From JACSRF01 sp964504445 (GTDB lineage Bacteria; Chloroflexota; Anaerolineae; Promineifilales; Promineifilaceae), in NCBI GenBank assembly GCA_964504445.1, contig CAZDEO010000001.1, positions 124,001 to 188,000 on the forward strand: DNA of 64,000 nt. Direction: 5' to 3'. The notes beneath the pieces are model-generated. The model made no database searches, was not told the DNA's origin, and saw only the letters and a list, made by a program, of their open reading frames with translations. The stretch's first letter is position 1. Each line of letters begins with the position of its first letter. The position numbers and the translations under genes are program-made. Positions 35,853 to 43,411 of the stretch are shown in pieces.

Positions 35853-36552
35853 CGGTCGCCAAACCTCCTAAAAAGGCATCCCGAAACCAATGTCGCACTT
35901 CTTGGGCAGCCATACGCGCCTCGGCGTTGGCGATCTCATTGAGCGGACGGTGCTGTTCAATGCGTGCCAGATGGGTCATGACGGCTAATTGCGCCCGGTT
36001 CCGATCAACATCGCTGCCCGCTAACCTTTGCCTCTGCCGCCAAAACTGCCAACAGGCGTCAGGCGTAATCAGGTCGGCCGCGCAGAGCGCATGAATATCC
36101 CGGAAGTCGCGCGGCGCGCCCCGCTCAACCAGAGCAACCATCTTACTGGCCACCAGATCGGCGAAACTGTCCAGCGGCACATCAATCCAGGGGGCGGTTG
36201 TCGCCGGCGCTATCTGGGCGGAGCGGCGAGCGATTTGAAAGCTAAAGATTTTCTGTCTTTCTTGGGTCAGCTCAATGCTCACCACATCCCCCCAGCGGCG
36301 GTGCGCCACCTGACCAAAAGGATGGAGCGCTGTCTTGATAGTCTCGATAACCGCTTGCTGTTCTTCACTGGTTATCTCACCGGCCCACCAGGCATCCACA
36401 TCATGGGTCTGCCGGTAGTCGAGATAGTGTAATAAGCCGAACGCGCCACCTAAAGAAATCTTGTCAGCCAGCCCTTGAGAAACCAACGCTTGTAAGACAA
36501 CTTCACTGTACTCAGGTAATTTTTCCGGTCGTTTTGCTTGTCTCTTGTCCAT
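35845..36552 (-). CDS. AbiEii/AbiGii-type nucleotidyltransferase toxin-like protein
   Basis: A 235-residue protein with 'GGAFGLLHYLDYRQTHDVDAWW', the G-G...R-x-T-x-D-x-D motif of the AbiEii (DUF1814) nucleotidyltransferase toxins. A following helical part contains 'DSFADLVASKMVALVERG' and 'PRDFRDIHAL', also typical. Such toxins act on tRNA ends. The usual AbiEi antitoxin is not present; the next gene (101 aa) is unlike it. The module separates a broken and an intact sugar transferase copy. Confidence 0.75.
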   Translation of the reverse strand: MDKRQAKRPEKLPEYSEVVLQALVSQGLADKISLGGAFGLLHYLDYRQTHDVDAWWAGEITSEEQQAVIETIKTALHPFGQVAHRRWGDVVSIELTQERQKIFSFQIARRSAQIAPATTAPWIDVPLDSFADLVASKMVALVERGAPRDFRDIHALCAADLITPDACWQFWRQRQRLAGSDVDRNRAQLAVMTHLARIEQHRPLNEIANAEARMAAQEVRHWFRDAFLGGLATDE

Positions 36553-36599
36553 TGGTTTCTATCATATCATAAGTTGCACAGTAAAATGGGTGCCTGCCT

Positions 36600-37042
36600 G
36601 CTCGGGCGTTACGGCCGTTTTCTTCCCTCGTCCCGTAATCCCACCCATGCCGCCGCGCCTGTTCCGGCGTGTAGAGGGGCAGGTATTGCATCAATAACGG
36701 CCGTGGCCCCACCAAACTCATCTCCCCTATCAGGACGTTCCACAGTTCCGGCAGCTCATCCAGGCTGCTGGCGCGCAGGAATTTGCCGAATTTCATCAGC
36801 CGCTGGGCGTCGGGCAGCAAATTGCCCTGCGCGTCTCGCTTGTCCGTCATGGTGCGGAACTTGACCAGGGTGAAGGGCTTGCCATGCAGCCCCGGCCGCT
36901 GCTGCCGGAAAAGAATAGGCGATCCCAACTTGACGCGCACCAGCAAGGCCAGCAGCCCCAGTAAGGGGGAAAGGAGGAACAAGGCCAGGGCAGCGACGGT
37001 AAGGTCGAAAAGGCGTTTGGTGGAAGAGGAACGGCTTCTCAT
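36600..37042 (-). pseudogene. sugar transferase gene fragment (residues 1 to about 132)
   Basis: It starts with a normal N-terminus ('LFDLTVAALALFLLSPLLG') and runs to 'LYTPEQARRH'. It then breaks into an unrelated tail that reaches the AbiEii-like gene. It lacks the last third of the enzyme, including 'RPGITGWAQVNGRN', apart from a garbled 'NGRN'. About 80 nt next to the break are identical to the intact copy; farther 5' the two differ at many sites. Confidence 0.85.
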
Positions 37043-37105
37043 GGAAACGGGCAGAAGTTCATGGGGTATCCACCTCGTTTGAGGCTCGAAACTGGGAAAT
37101 ATGTC

Positions 37106-37369
37106 TCACAGCTTGTACACATCCCCCCGGGGGCCGATATGATCGACGTAGATTACATTTTCTTGATCATCGTACCAGAAGATCACCCGCAGCTCACCGA
37201 TGCGCATACGCCGGTATCCCGCCCACTCACCGGCCATCTGAATCACCCCAGGATAGCCACTAACATCCTCGGCCAAATGGGCCAGGGCCGCTCCCACCCG
37301 CTCTTGATCCGGACGGGGCAAGCGCTGCAAGTAACGTAGGGCACGACGATGGAGGACAACCTCAGCCAT
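37106..37369 (-). CDS. RelE/ParE-family toxin
   Basis: An 87-residue basic protein: 'AEVVLHRRALRYLQRLPRPD', then 'MAGEWAGYRRMRIGELRVIF' and 'VIYVDHIGPRGDVYK', the RelE fold pattern; family members cleave mRNA on the ribosome or poison gyrase. The ATG at 37369 overlaps the antitoxin stop by 8 bp. Confidence 0.88.
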   Translation of the reverse strand: MAEVVLHRRALRYLQRLPRPDQERVGAALAHLAEDVSGYPGVIQMAGEWAGYRRMRIGELRVIFWYDDQENVIYVDHIGPRGDVYKL

Positions 37370-37568
37370 CAACAGCGTCCAGGTTCACATATGCATTCAG
37401 GTTCTTCGTCGCCCGATCCTGTCGCGCCTGACGCAAATCCTCAACGGCCTCTTCATCCAGGTCCAATCCAAGCATCTCGCTGATCTGCTGGTATTGCACC
37501 CAGGGAATAATCACTTCCTGCGGACGTCCTTCTTCGTCAACGACGAGCTTCTTGTGAATGGTTAACAT
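37362..37568 (-). CDS. RelB/Phd-like antitoxin
   Basis: A 68-residue acidic protein starting 'MLTIHKKLVVDEEGRPQEVII', ending 'ATKNLNAYVNLDAVDG'. The start at 37568 was chosen by position relative to the ribosome site 'gagaagg'; a longer frame to 37601 overlaps the sugar transferase remnant. It is the partner of the RelE-like gene. Confidence 0.75.
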   Translation of the reverse strand: MLTIHKKLVVDEEGRPQEVIIPWVQYQQISEMLGLDLDEEAVEDLRQARQDRATKNLNAYVNLDAVDG

Positions 37569-37675
37569 AGTTTTACCTTCTCCTGTCATTGAACAGCCCA
37601 TCTGATAGGTGGCTGCGGTACGACCGGCAGTTGCATTGTTCCACCCTTCCTAATTGTATCACACAGAAACTGGTT

Positions 37676-37948
37676 AATTTTCGTCAGTCGCTGGGCGTCG
37701 GGCAGCAGGTTACCCTGCGCGTCTCGTTGGTCGGTCATGGTGCGGAACTTGATGAGGGTGAAAGGCTCACCGCCCATCCCCGGTCGCTGCTGGCGAAAGA
37801 GGACGGGTGACCCTAACTTGAGGCGCACCAGCAGGGCCAGCAGGCCAAGTAAGGGGGAAAGAAGGGGCAGAGCCAGGGCAGAGAGGATGAGGTCGAAGAG
37901 GCGTTTGGGGTGAGGGGAACGCGCCCATTTGTTTCTCATGTCTGGCAC
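37676..37948 (-). pseudogene. sugar transferase gene fragment (first 91 codons)
   Basis: N-terminal part only: 'RLFDLILSALALPLLSP', 'VLFRQQRPGMGGEPF', 'KFRTMTDQRDAQGNLLPD', ending at 'RLTKI'. The open frame then runs into unrelated sequence in front of the RelB-like gene. It starts 5 bp after the HEPN gene. Confidence 0.85.
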
Positions 37949-37952
37949 AAGA

Positions 37953-38405
37953 TTAACCTTTATCCTCTTCGCGCCAGTTATGCACCATGTCTGGTAACGC
38001 CTGTACTATTTCAACCAGGCGACGCGCAGAATGCAAAGCATCTTCAGCCGTCTCCTGGGTGAACAAATCCCAGGGGAGCGTATAGCTGGCTTCATCGCCA
38101 TAATCCGTCAGGAAATGCGCTTCCGTGCCCAAAACCAGCAAATCTGGCAGCATAGCCCGCAACAGTTCGCTGATGCCTTCTGGCAGTTCCTGGTCACGCA
38201 AAATGGCCGCTATCTGGCGCGCGGGATCGTGCGTTTTAGGCACAATACCAAACAGCGCTAAAACCGCTTTGCCACAGTTTTCCACCGCCAGTTGTGCATT
38301 ATCTACGCATGAACGCCACCGCTCAAGCGTAAAATCCTGTTCGCTTTCCCGCAAAAAACCCACTGCGAGAGCAATGCGATAAGCAACAGCTTTAGACCCG
38401 TTCAC
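37953..38405 (-). CDS. HEPN-domain protein (toxin of an MNT-HEPN pair)
   Basis: A 150-residue helical protein: 'RWRSCVDNAQLAVENCGKAVL', 'PKTHDPARQI', and 'ALHSARRLVEIVQALP' at the end, a typical HEPN layout with helix pairs that form an RNase site. The start is a GTG at 38405 that overlaps the upstream MNT gene by 14 bp. MNT-HEPN pairs act as TA systems in which the MNT enzyme modifies and silences the HEPN RNase. Confidence 0.8.
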   Translation of the reverse strand: MNGSKAVAYRIALAVGFLRESEQDFTLERWRSCVDNAQLAVENCGKAVLALFGIVPKTHDPARQIAAILRDQELPEGISELLRAMLPDLLVLGTEAHFLTDYGDEASYTLPWDLFTQETAEDALHSARRLVEIVQALPDMVHNWREEDKG

Positions 38406-38889
38406 GGTACCCTGCCCAATCTAGTTCCCATTCTTGCGTGGGTAAGGATGGGAAAATCCACATCCAGGTTCCTCCCAGGCGGCGGCGTTGTAAACCCGCA
38501 GCGCTTAGCAATTGCTTTACCCTGTTTTGCATCGTGACAAAATAGCTCTCGCCATACAAGCTGCGACCATCGGTGCAAACATCTATCAGCAAAGGGGTTA
38601 AATTTTCTGCTAATTCGTCGGGGGTTTGGGCCACAATAGATAGGCGTTCCGGCAGTTCGAGAAGAACGGGCAATAACGGCGTCATCACCTCTCGCTGCCG
38701 CGCCAATGGATCTGCAGGCAGTCCTTCCACGACCACAAAGATGTCGTGATCGCTGGTTGGCTTTGCTTCCTCACGACTTTGCGAACCATACTGCACAACC
38801 AGTTTTAGCCGCTGGCCAAACTGTTGGCGCAAGGCATTTACCAGCAAGCGATATTCTTTTTGTCTATCATTGGCTTGCTTTGACATCAT
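38392..38889 (-). CDS. MNT-domain nucleotidyltransferase (antitoxin)
   Basis: A 165-residue protein with 'VVQYGSQSREEAKPTSDHDIFVVV', the G-S-x-n-S-D-x-D site of minimal nucleotidyltransferases. It should adenylylate its HEPN partner. Two ATGs (38889, 38886) are possible starts. It is the first gene of the pair. Confidence 0.82.
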   Translation of the reverse strand: MMSKQANDRQKEYRLLVNALRQQFGQRLKLVVQYGSQSREEAKPTSDHDIFVVVEGLPADPLARQREVMTPLLPVLLELPERLSIVAQTPDELAENLTPLLIDVCTDGRSLYGESYFVTMQNRVKQLLSAAGLQRRRLGGTWMWIFPSLPTQEWELDWAGYRERV

Positions 38890-38984
38890 AAACTCTCACA
38901 TGCCGCGCAGACGGCCGTTTGTATCTTCTCTGGCAATTATACTACATAGAGAATGGGCAACGGCCGTTCCCCTGTACCCACCCC

Positions 38985-39228
38985 CGTTACCTCATGCCAC
39001 CCCATCTGCTCCGGCGTATACAAGGGCAAACAGCGCCTCCATAACGGCCGTGGCTCTTCTAGCATCCATATCCGGTAATCCCTATGCCGCAATCCGCAGG
39101 CTCACCCTCTGGAAAATCCCTCGGATAACGGCATACGGGCTGCGGGTTACGGGTTACGGGTACCAGGGCTTCATCTCCCCTTTGAGCACGTGCCGCAGTT
39201 CCGGCAGCTCATCCAGGCTGCTGGCGCC
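38985..39228 (-). pseudogene. degenerate sugar transferase fragment with repeat insertion
   Basis: It reads 'GASSLDELPELRHVLKGEM' right after the PIN gene. A repeat-rich insertion of about 110 bp follows, then a degenerate version of 'PRPLL...LYTPEQ' up to about 38985. It is a twin of 40043-40258. No start and several breaks. With the adjoining 38890-38984 it fills the 352-bp gap between the PIN and MNT genes. Confidence 0.75.
39060..39172. repeat. palindromic word repeat within the sugar transferase remnant
   Basis: 'ggtaatccctatgccgcaatccg' style left arm and 'cggataacggcat' style right arm, followed by 'gggttacgggttacggg' words. It interrupts the fragment between 'KGEM' and 'GPRPLL'. The same insertion is in the twin fragment at about 40120-40230. 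Confidence 0.7.
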
Positions 39229-39241
39229 ACCAAACACGCGC

Positions 39242-39661
39242 TTATACTCCCACACAGTGAACCCAGGGCAGATCGTTTTGCACGGCGCGATAGAACCGTT
39301 TATCGGCCGTCCATAAGGGGCATCCTTGCAATTCCGCCAGAGCCAGATAGTAAGTGTCGTAGGCCGTGGGGCGATTATACTGCTGCGCCAACTGCCAGGC
39401 GCGTAAGTCCAAATTCTGTGGGTGCAAGAAAAGGATTTGCTGCGCATGAATGGCCGTAAAGGCCATCTCCCCAGCTTTTGCGCTCAGTACCTGGCGATAG
39501 ACATGGTTGCGAATCACCGATGTCACCTCAAAAAGCAGGTGGTAGGGCGCGACGATCTCTAGATTATCGTCAATCCAGGAACGCCACAATCCTTCTACCT
39601 GGTCGCTTTCGGTTTCCGCCAAAACAAGTTTCAGGGCAAAGCTGGCATCAACGCAAAGCAC
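39242..39661 (-). CDS. PIN-domain toxin (VapC-like)
   Basis: A 139-residue protein starting 'VLCVDASFALKLVLAE', the first PIN aspartate, with 'YHLLFEVTSVI', 'AYDTYYLALAELQGCPLWTADKRF' in overlapping motifs that carry the remaining acidic residues. PIN enzymes cut tRNA or rRNA. The GTG at 39661 with 'gggag' upstream was chosen; the ATG at 39685 is an alternative that overlaps the antitoxin more. Confidence 0.85.
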   Translation of the reverse strand: MLCVDASFALKLVLAETESDQVEGLWRSWIDDNLEIVAPYHLLFEVTSVIRNHVYRQVLSAKAGEMAFTAIHAQQILFLHPQNLDLRAWQLAQQYNRPTAYDTYYLALAELQGCPLWTADKRFYRAVQNDLPWVHCVGV

Positions 39662-39971
39662 CGAATTCTCCCATCCGCCCTTCACGCAGCTCTCTTAGCT
39701 GCTCGGCAGAATCGGGCAGCAGTTCTCCCTGCCGCTCCTGCTGGACAGCCCGGCGTGCGGCCATGGCCTGCTCCAGGGCAATTCGCCGCTGTGCCGCGCG
39801 ACCGGATGCGGCGTGTTGCAGCGCTTCTAGCCGCGCCAAATCTTCGATACTGATCCAGGCCATCATCGGCTTACCGCGACGCTCGACGATGATGCGTTCT
39901 TCGCCATAAGCGACGCGGGCCATTAATTCCGCAAATTCTTTTCTCGCCTGGACAACATTGACTTCAGTCAT
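39648..39971 (-). CDS. Phd/YefM-type antitoxin
   Basis: A 107-residue protein: 'MTEVNVVQARKEFAELMARV', 'ERIIVERRGKPMMAWISIEDL', the Phd/YefM DNA-binding N-domain, then a charged helical tail that would bind the PIN toxin. The start at 39971 is the first plausible ATG. Confidence 0.85.
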   Translation of the reverse strand: MTEVNVVQARKEFAELMARVAYGEERIIVERRGKPMMAWISIEDLARLEALQHAASGRAAQRRIALEQAMAARRAVQQERQGELLPDSAEQLRELREGRMGEFGALR

Positions 39972-40042
39972 CTTGATCTCCCTTAACCGCCACATATATG
40001 GTCATGATGTACATCTTAGCATCCACCCCGGCAGGCGTCAAG

Positions 40043-40258
40043 CGTCATTCTTAGCCGCACCTCATGCCGCTCCATTTGCTCCGGCGCGTACAGGGGCCAA
40101 CAGCGCAGCAATAACGGCCGTGGCCCTTCTAGCACCCGTATTCGGTAATCCCTATGCCGTAATCCGCAGGCTCACCCTCTGGAAAATCCCTCGGATAACG
40201 GCATACGGGCTTCGGGTTACGGATACCAGGGCTTCATCTCCCCCTTCAGCAGCACATG
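40043..40258 (-). pseudogene. degenerate sugar transferase fragment (twin copy)
   Basis: It reads 'LWHVLLKGEMKPW', then the same palindromic insertion as in 39060-39172, then 'EGPRPLLLRCWPLYAPEQME' and 'RHEVRLR'. This matches 'VGPRPLL...LPLYTPEQ' of the intact enzyme. It begins directly after the 117-residue gene at 40275 and ends in front of the Phd antitoxin gene. Confidence 0.78.
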
Positions 40259-40274
40259 CCACAACCGGTGTGTC

Positions 40275-40628
40275 CTATTTTCGTCGCAGATAACGGCCGT
40301 CCTCCCCCAGCACATATCCCACCGGCCCCTCTTTTCCCCCATCATCCTGCCAGAACCCGGCAATCGTCACCCCATCATCCGTCAATGGCCGCCAGTCGCC
40401 CCAGGCATATGTTGCTAAAGCGTGCGCCAGATTCGTGCCCACCAGATCGGCAAAATAATGGCTGGCTGGCGGTAGCGGCGTATGCGGCCCGGGCTGCTGC
40501 GGCCAGGCCCGAAAGCCAAGCAGCCCAGCCACCACCACAAACTCATCGGCGGTAAACGCGCCCCGCCGGGCAGCAAACAACGCCCGTACTTCCTCGGCTA
40601 GCTCAAGTAACTGCTCATTTCCATCCAT
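40275..40628 (-). CDS. small protein of unknown function
   Basis: A 117-residue protein starting 'MDGNEQLLELAEEVRALFAA', ending 'VGYVLGEDGRYLRRK'. The middle is 'ATYAWGDWRPLTDDGVTIAG'. No family recognised. It is 43 bp downstream of the sugar transferase gene at 40672 and in the same direction. An ACGGCCGT near its 3' end (40293-40300) encodes 'DGR' and is the last one before a 16-kb gap in that motif. Confidence 0.5.
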   Translation of the reverse strand: MDGNEQLLELAEEVRALFAARRGAFTADEFVVVAGLLGFRAWPQQPGPHTPLPPASHYFADLVGTNLAHALATYAWGDWRPLTDDGVTIAGFWQDDGGKEGPVGYVLGEDGRYLRRK

Positions 40629-40671
40629 GATGAAATCCCTTGCACGTAAACGCTCTTTGGTCTGAATAAGA

Positions 40672-41253
40672 TCAGCGGAATACAGCCAGAATGGTGTGCA
40701 TGACCAGGCGCAAATCAGACCAAACCGTCCGCTTTTGCAGATAGGCCAGGTCAATGGCCAGTTTAGCCGGCATCACTTCTTCGCGATAGACCATTTCCCA
40801 ATCCGTACCCGACAGCAATGATTCCTCACGCCGGTACTGCAAGGAGGCCGCGCTGGTAATACCTGGCCTGTAAGCCAGCACCGCCCGCTGCTCAGGCGTG
40901 TACAGCGCCACGTAGCGCGGATCTTCCGGCCGCGGCCCCACCAGGGCCATCTCCCCTTTCAGTACATTAATTAACTGCGGCAGTTCATCCAGCTTGGTGC
41001 GCCGCAAAAAGCGCCCTACCCTGGTCACGCGGCTGTCCCCTGCCGCCGTAATGCCTGGCCCCTGCCTATCCGCCCCGGCCACCATGCTGCGAAACTTATA
41101 GAGGGCAAAAGCCGTGCCGTGCCGCCCCACGCGCTGGGCCCGGTAAAAAATCGGCCCTTTTGAGTCCAGCTTAATCAGCAGCGCCAGCACCAGGAAAAGC
41201 GGGCTGAGGACCACTAGCCCCACTAATGCTGCCAAAAAATCAATCACCCGCAT
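40672..41253 (-). CDS. second initiating sugar-phosphate transferase (complete, divergent)
   Basis: A 193-residue PglC/WcaJ-type enzyme: 'VIDFLAALVGLVVLSPLFLV' re-entrant helix, 'RAQRVGRHGTAFALYKFRSM', 'TKLDELPQLINVLKGEMALV', 'GPRPEDPRYVALYTPEQ', 'YRPGITSAASLQYR'. It differs from the 34948-35550 enzyme at most positions, so it is a separate family member and not a duplicate of it. It probably starts a different repeat unit. Confidence 0.92.
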   Translation of the reverse strand: MRVIDFLAALVGLVVLSPLFLVLALLIKLDSKGPIFYRAQRVGRHGTAFALYKFRSMVAGADRQGPGITAAGDSRVTRVGRFLRRTKLDELPQLINVLKGEMALVGPRPEDPRYVALYTPEQRAVLAYRPGITSAASLQYRREESLLSGTDWEMVYREEVMPAKLAIDLAYLQKRTVWSDLRLVMHTILAVFR

Positions 41254-41277
41254 CGTAATATGCCCTAATGTTAAGCG

Positions 41278-42468
41278 TCAAGTCTCCAGCCGGTATGCCG
41301 CCGCAATCTCCAACACCGCCTCAATCACGTCTTGCACGTCCCCGTCGCTCATCTTGCTGTAAATAGGTAAAGAAATCTCCCTCTGGAATTCGCGATAAGC
41401 CACCGGGAAATCCTGCGGTTGGTACCCATAGGTTTCCCGGTAATAGGGATGCAGGTGCAGGGGGATAAAATGCACGCTGCTGCCAATGTTCCGCTTTTTC
41501 AGCTCCTCAATGAAGCGGGCGCGGTCAATGGTCAGCGCCTCCAGGTTCAGGCGCAGCATATACAGGTGCCAGGCGTGCTGGCCATCAGGCCGGTCATGGG
41601 GAATTTGCAGCGCCGGTTCGGCCGCAAAGGCGCGGTTAAACTGCTGCGCAATCGCCCGCCGCCGCTGCCTCATCCGCGCCGCCTTGGCCAACTGCGCCAG
41701 CCCCATCCCCGCGGCAATATCCGTCATATTGTACTTATAGCCCGGCGCGATAATTTCATAACACCAGGAACCTTCCGCCGTGTACCGCTTCCAGGCATCC
41801 TTGCTGATGCCGTGCAGGGCCATCACCCGGCAGCGTTCGGCCAGCGCCGCGTCATCGGTGACAATCATCCCTCCCTCACCCGTCGTGATGGTCTTGGTGG
41901 CATAAAAAGAAAAAGCCACCAAATGGGGCGTCGTGGGCAGCGTCTCCCGCCGCTCCCCAATCCAGCGCGCCCCGTACCGCGCCGGGAAGGCGTGGGCCGC
42001 ATCCTCAATCACCGCCAGGCCGTGCCGCTCCGCCATGGCGTCAATCTCCGCCAGGCTGGCCGGCAGCCCGGCAATGTGGATGGGTATAATCGCTTTGGTT
42101 TTGGCCGTTACCGCCTCTTCGATGAGGGCCGGGTTGAGGTTAAAGCTGTCGGGGCAAATGTCCACCAGCACCGGCCGGGCGTCAAAATAGCGCACCACCT
42201 CTGCCGTGGCCGCAAAGGTGTAGGGGCTGGTAATCACTTCATCTCCCGCCTGCAGGCCAATGGCCTCCAGCGCCAGGTGCATGGCCGCCGTGCAGGAATT
42301 GACGGCAATGGCGTGTTTGGCCCCCACGGCCGCCGCAAATTCCGCTTCAAACTGGCGCGTTTTGGGGCCGGTGGTCACCCAGCCGGAAGCCAACGCTTCA
42401 CGAATTTGCTGAAATTCCGTGTCGTCAATATCAGGCAAGGCAAAGGGAAGGAAAGTATCTCGTGGCAT
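41278..42468 (-). CDS. DegT/DnrJ-family PLP sugar aminotransferase
   Basis: A 396-residue enzyme starting 'MPRDTFLPFALPDIDDTEF'. The PLP lysine is in 'VAFSFYATKTITTGEGGM'; the cofactor Asp region is 'AVIEDAAHAFPARYG'. It is likely an amino transfer step to a keto sugar. A broken copy of its first 45 codons lies at 43268-43402, on the far side of a PIN TA module. Confidence 0.93.
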   Translation of the reverse strand: MPRDTFLPFALPDIDDTEFQQIREALASGWVTTGPKTRQFEAEFAAAVGAKHAIAVNSCTAAMHLALEAIGLQAGDEVITSPYTFAATAEVVRYFDARPVLVDICPDSFNLNPALIEEAVTAKTKAIIPIHIAGLPASLAEIDAMAERHGLAVIEDAAHAFPARYGARWIGERRETLPTTPHLVAFSFYATKTITTGEGGMIVTDDAALAERCRVMALHGISKDAWKRYTAEGSWCYEIIAPGYKYNMTDIAAGMGLAQLAKAARMRQRRRAIAQQFNRAFAAEPALQIPHDRPDGQHAWHLYMLRLNLEALTIDRARFIEELKKRNIGSSVHFIPLHLHPYYRETYGYQPQDFPVAYREFQREISLPIYSKMSDGDVQDVIEAVLEIAAAYRLET

Positions 42469-42477
42469 GAATTGAAC

Positions 42478-42975
42478 TCAGTGCGGTTCGCCAGCCAGCG
42501 CCAACGCCTCTTTGTAGACGGCATCGTTCAGGCGAAAACCCACCGCTAATAATTGTTCGAGTTTTGGTCTTATCAGAGGTATCAAATCAAGCTGTTTGCT
42601 CTTGAGCAGTAAACCAACGATGCCTGTTACTTCAAGGCCAAGCTGTTCTGCCAAAAGACGAGCCAGGCGATCATCAAGCCCAGCCGCGCAACCATCGCGC
42701 TGTCGAGCGTAAGCAATCACGGCGCGTTCGCCAGCGCCAAGCCGGTTAGGGGGCAAACTAGCTATCTCATCCCCCGGCACATTCACTAAAGTAATCCAGT
42801 CATATTGGCACGGGTCAACAATGGACGCCTGCAACAGCCGACCCATATCCAGTTCCAAAACAACCTGGCCCGGTACCACTAGGGCGTCAAACAGGGAGGG
42901 TAAAAGGGATAATTGATCTATTCGACCCAGGTAAAGCAGAATGGACGTATCGCAACACAATACCCGTTCAGGCAT
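42478..42975 (-). CDS. DUF3368-type PIN-domain toxin
   Basis: A 165-residue protein: 'VLCCDTSILLYLGRIDQL' (first Asp), 'VVPGQVVLELDMG', 'GAGERAVIAYARQ', 'AAGLDDRLARLLAEQLGLEV', and the C-terminal 'GFRLNDAVYKEAL' typical of DUF3368. The start was set at the ATG at 42975, overlapping the UPF0175 gene by 8 bp; a longer frame to 43005 is possible. Confidence 0.87.
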   Translation of the reverse strand: MPERVLCCDTSILLYLGRIDQLSLLPSLFDALVVPGQVVLELDMGRLLQASIVDPCQYDWITLVNVPGDEIASLPPNRLGAGERAVIAYARQRDGCAAGLDDRLARLLAEQLGLEVTGIVGLLLKSKQLDLIPLIRPKLEQLLAVGFRLNDAVYKEALALAGEPH

Positions 42976-43225
42976 TGGCGGCCATCTCCCGCCGTAATTC
43001 CTCAACCGTTATCTGCGATACAGAGATGCCATACTCCGCGCACAGGTCAAGAAACATCACCCGGGGCAAGCCCGCCATATCAGCCGCCGCGCCTGACGAT
43101 AATTTGCCGAGCCGAAACAACATCAAAGCGCCATAAAGTCGCAAGTCGCGTCCTAACTCCTCCGGTGTACGGTTAAGCGCCTGCGGGACAGTGTCGGGGA
43201 TTGTAACGGTAATTTTTTGTTCCAT
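42968..43225 (-). CDS. UPF0175-type antitoxin
   Basis: An 85-residue protein: 'MEQKITVTIPDTVPQALN', 'ALMLFRLGKLSSGAAADMAGLPRVMFLDL', where the helix-turn-helix part reads 'SGAAADMAGLPR'. UPF0175 proteins are commonly encoded just before DUF3368 PIN toxins, as here. Confidence 0.87.
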   Translation of the reverse strand: MEQKITVTIPDTVPQALNRTPEELGRDLRLYGALMLFRLGKLSSGAAADMAGLPRVMFLDLCAEYGISVSQITVEELRREMAANA

Positions 43226-43267
43226 CTACGTCACCTCAAGCCTGATTATATCATGACTGTGACCGGC

Positions 43268-43402
43268 CAGCGCTGCTTCAAACTGGCGCGTTTTGGGGCC
43301 GGTGGTCACCCAGCCGGAAGCCAACGCTTCGCGAATTTGTTCGTATTCCGAATCATCCACATCGGGCAAAGCAAAGGGTAAAAAGTGTTCTCGTTTACTC
43401 AT
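43268..43402 (-). pseudogene. 5' fragment of the DegT aminotransferase gene
   Basis: The frame starts at the ATG at 43402 and reads 'MSKREHFLPFALPDVDDSEY', then 'EQIREALASGWVTTGPKTRQF', after which it diverges before the UPF0175 gene. The last 56 nt of the homologous part are identical to the intact gene at 41278-42468; the first 60-70 nt are clearly divergent. It follows the FemAB-like gene by 9 bp. Confidence 0.85.
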
Positions 43403-43411
43403 TGTTTCACG

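Noticed and set aside
41278..43402. Insertion sequence or transposon at the PIN module
   Set aside because: No transposase, terminal inverted repeats or short target duplication is visible; the duplication is of gene sequence.
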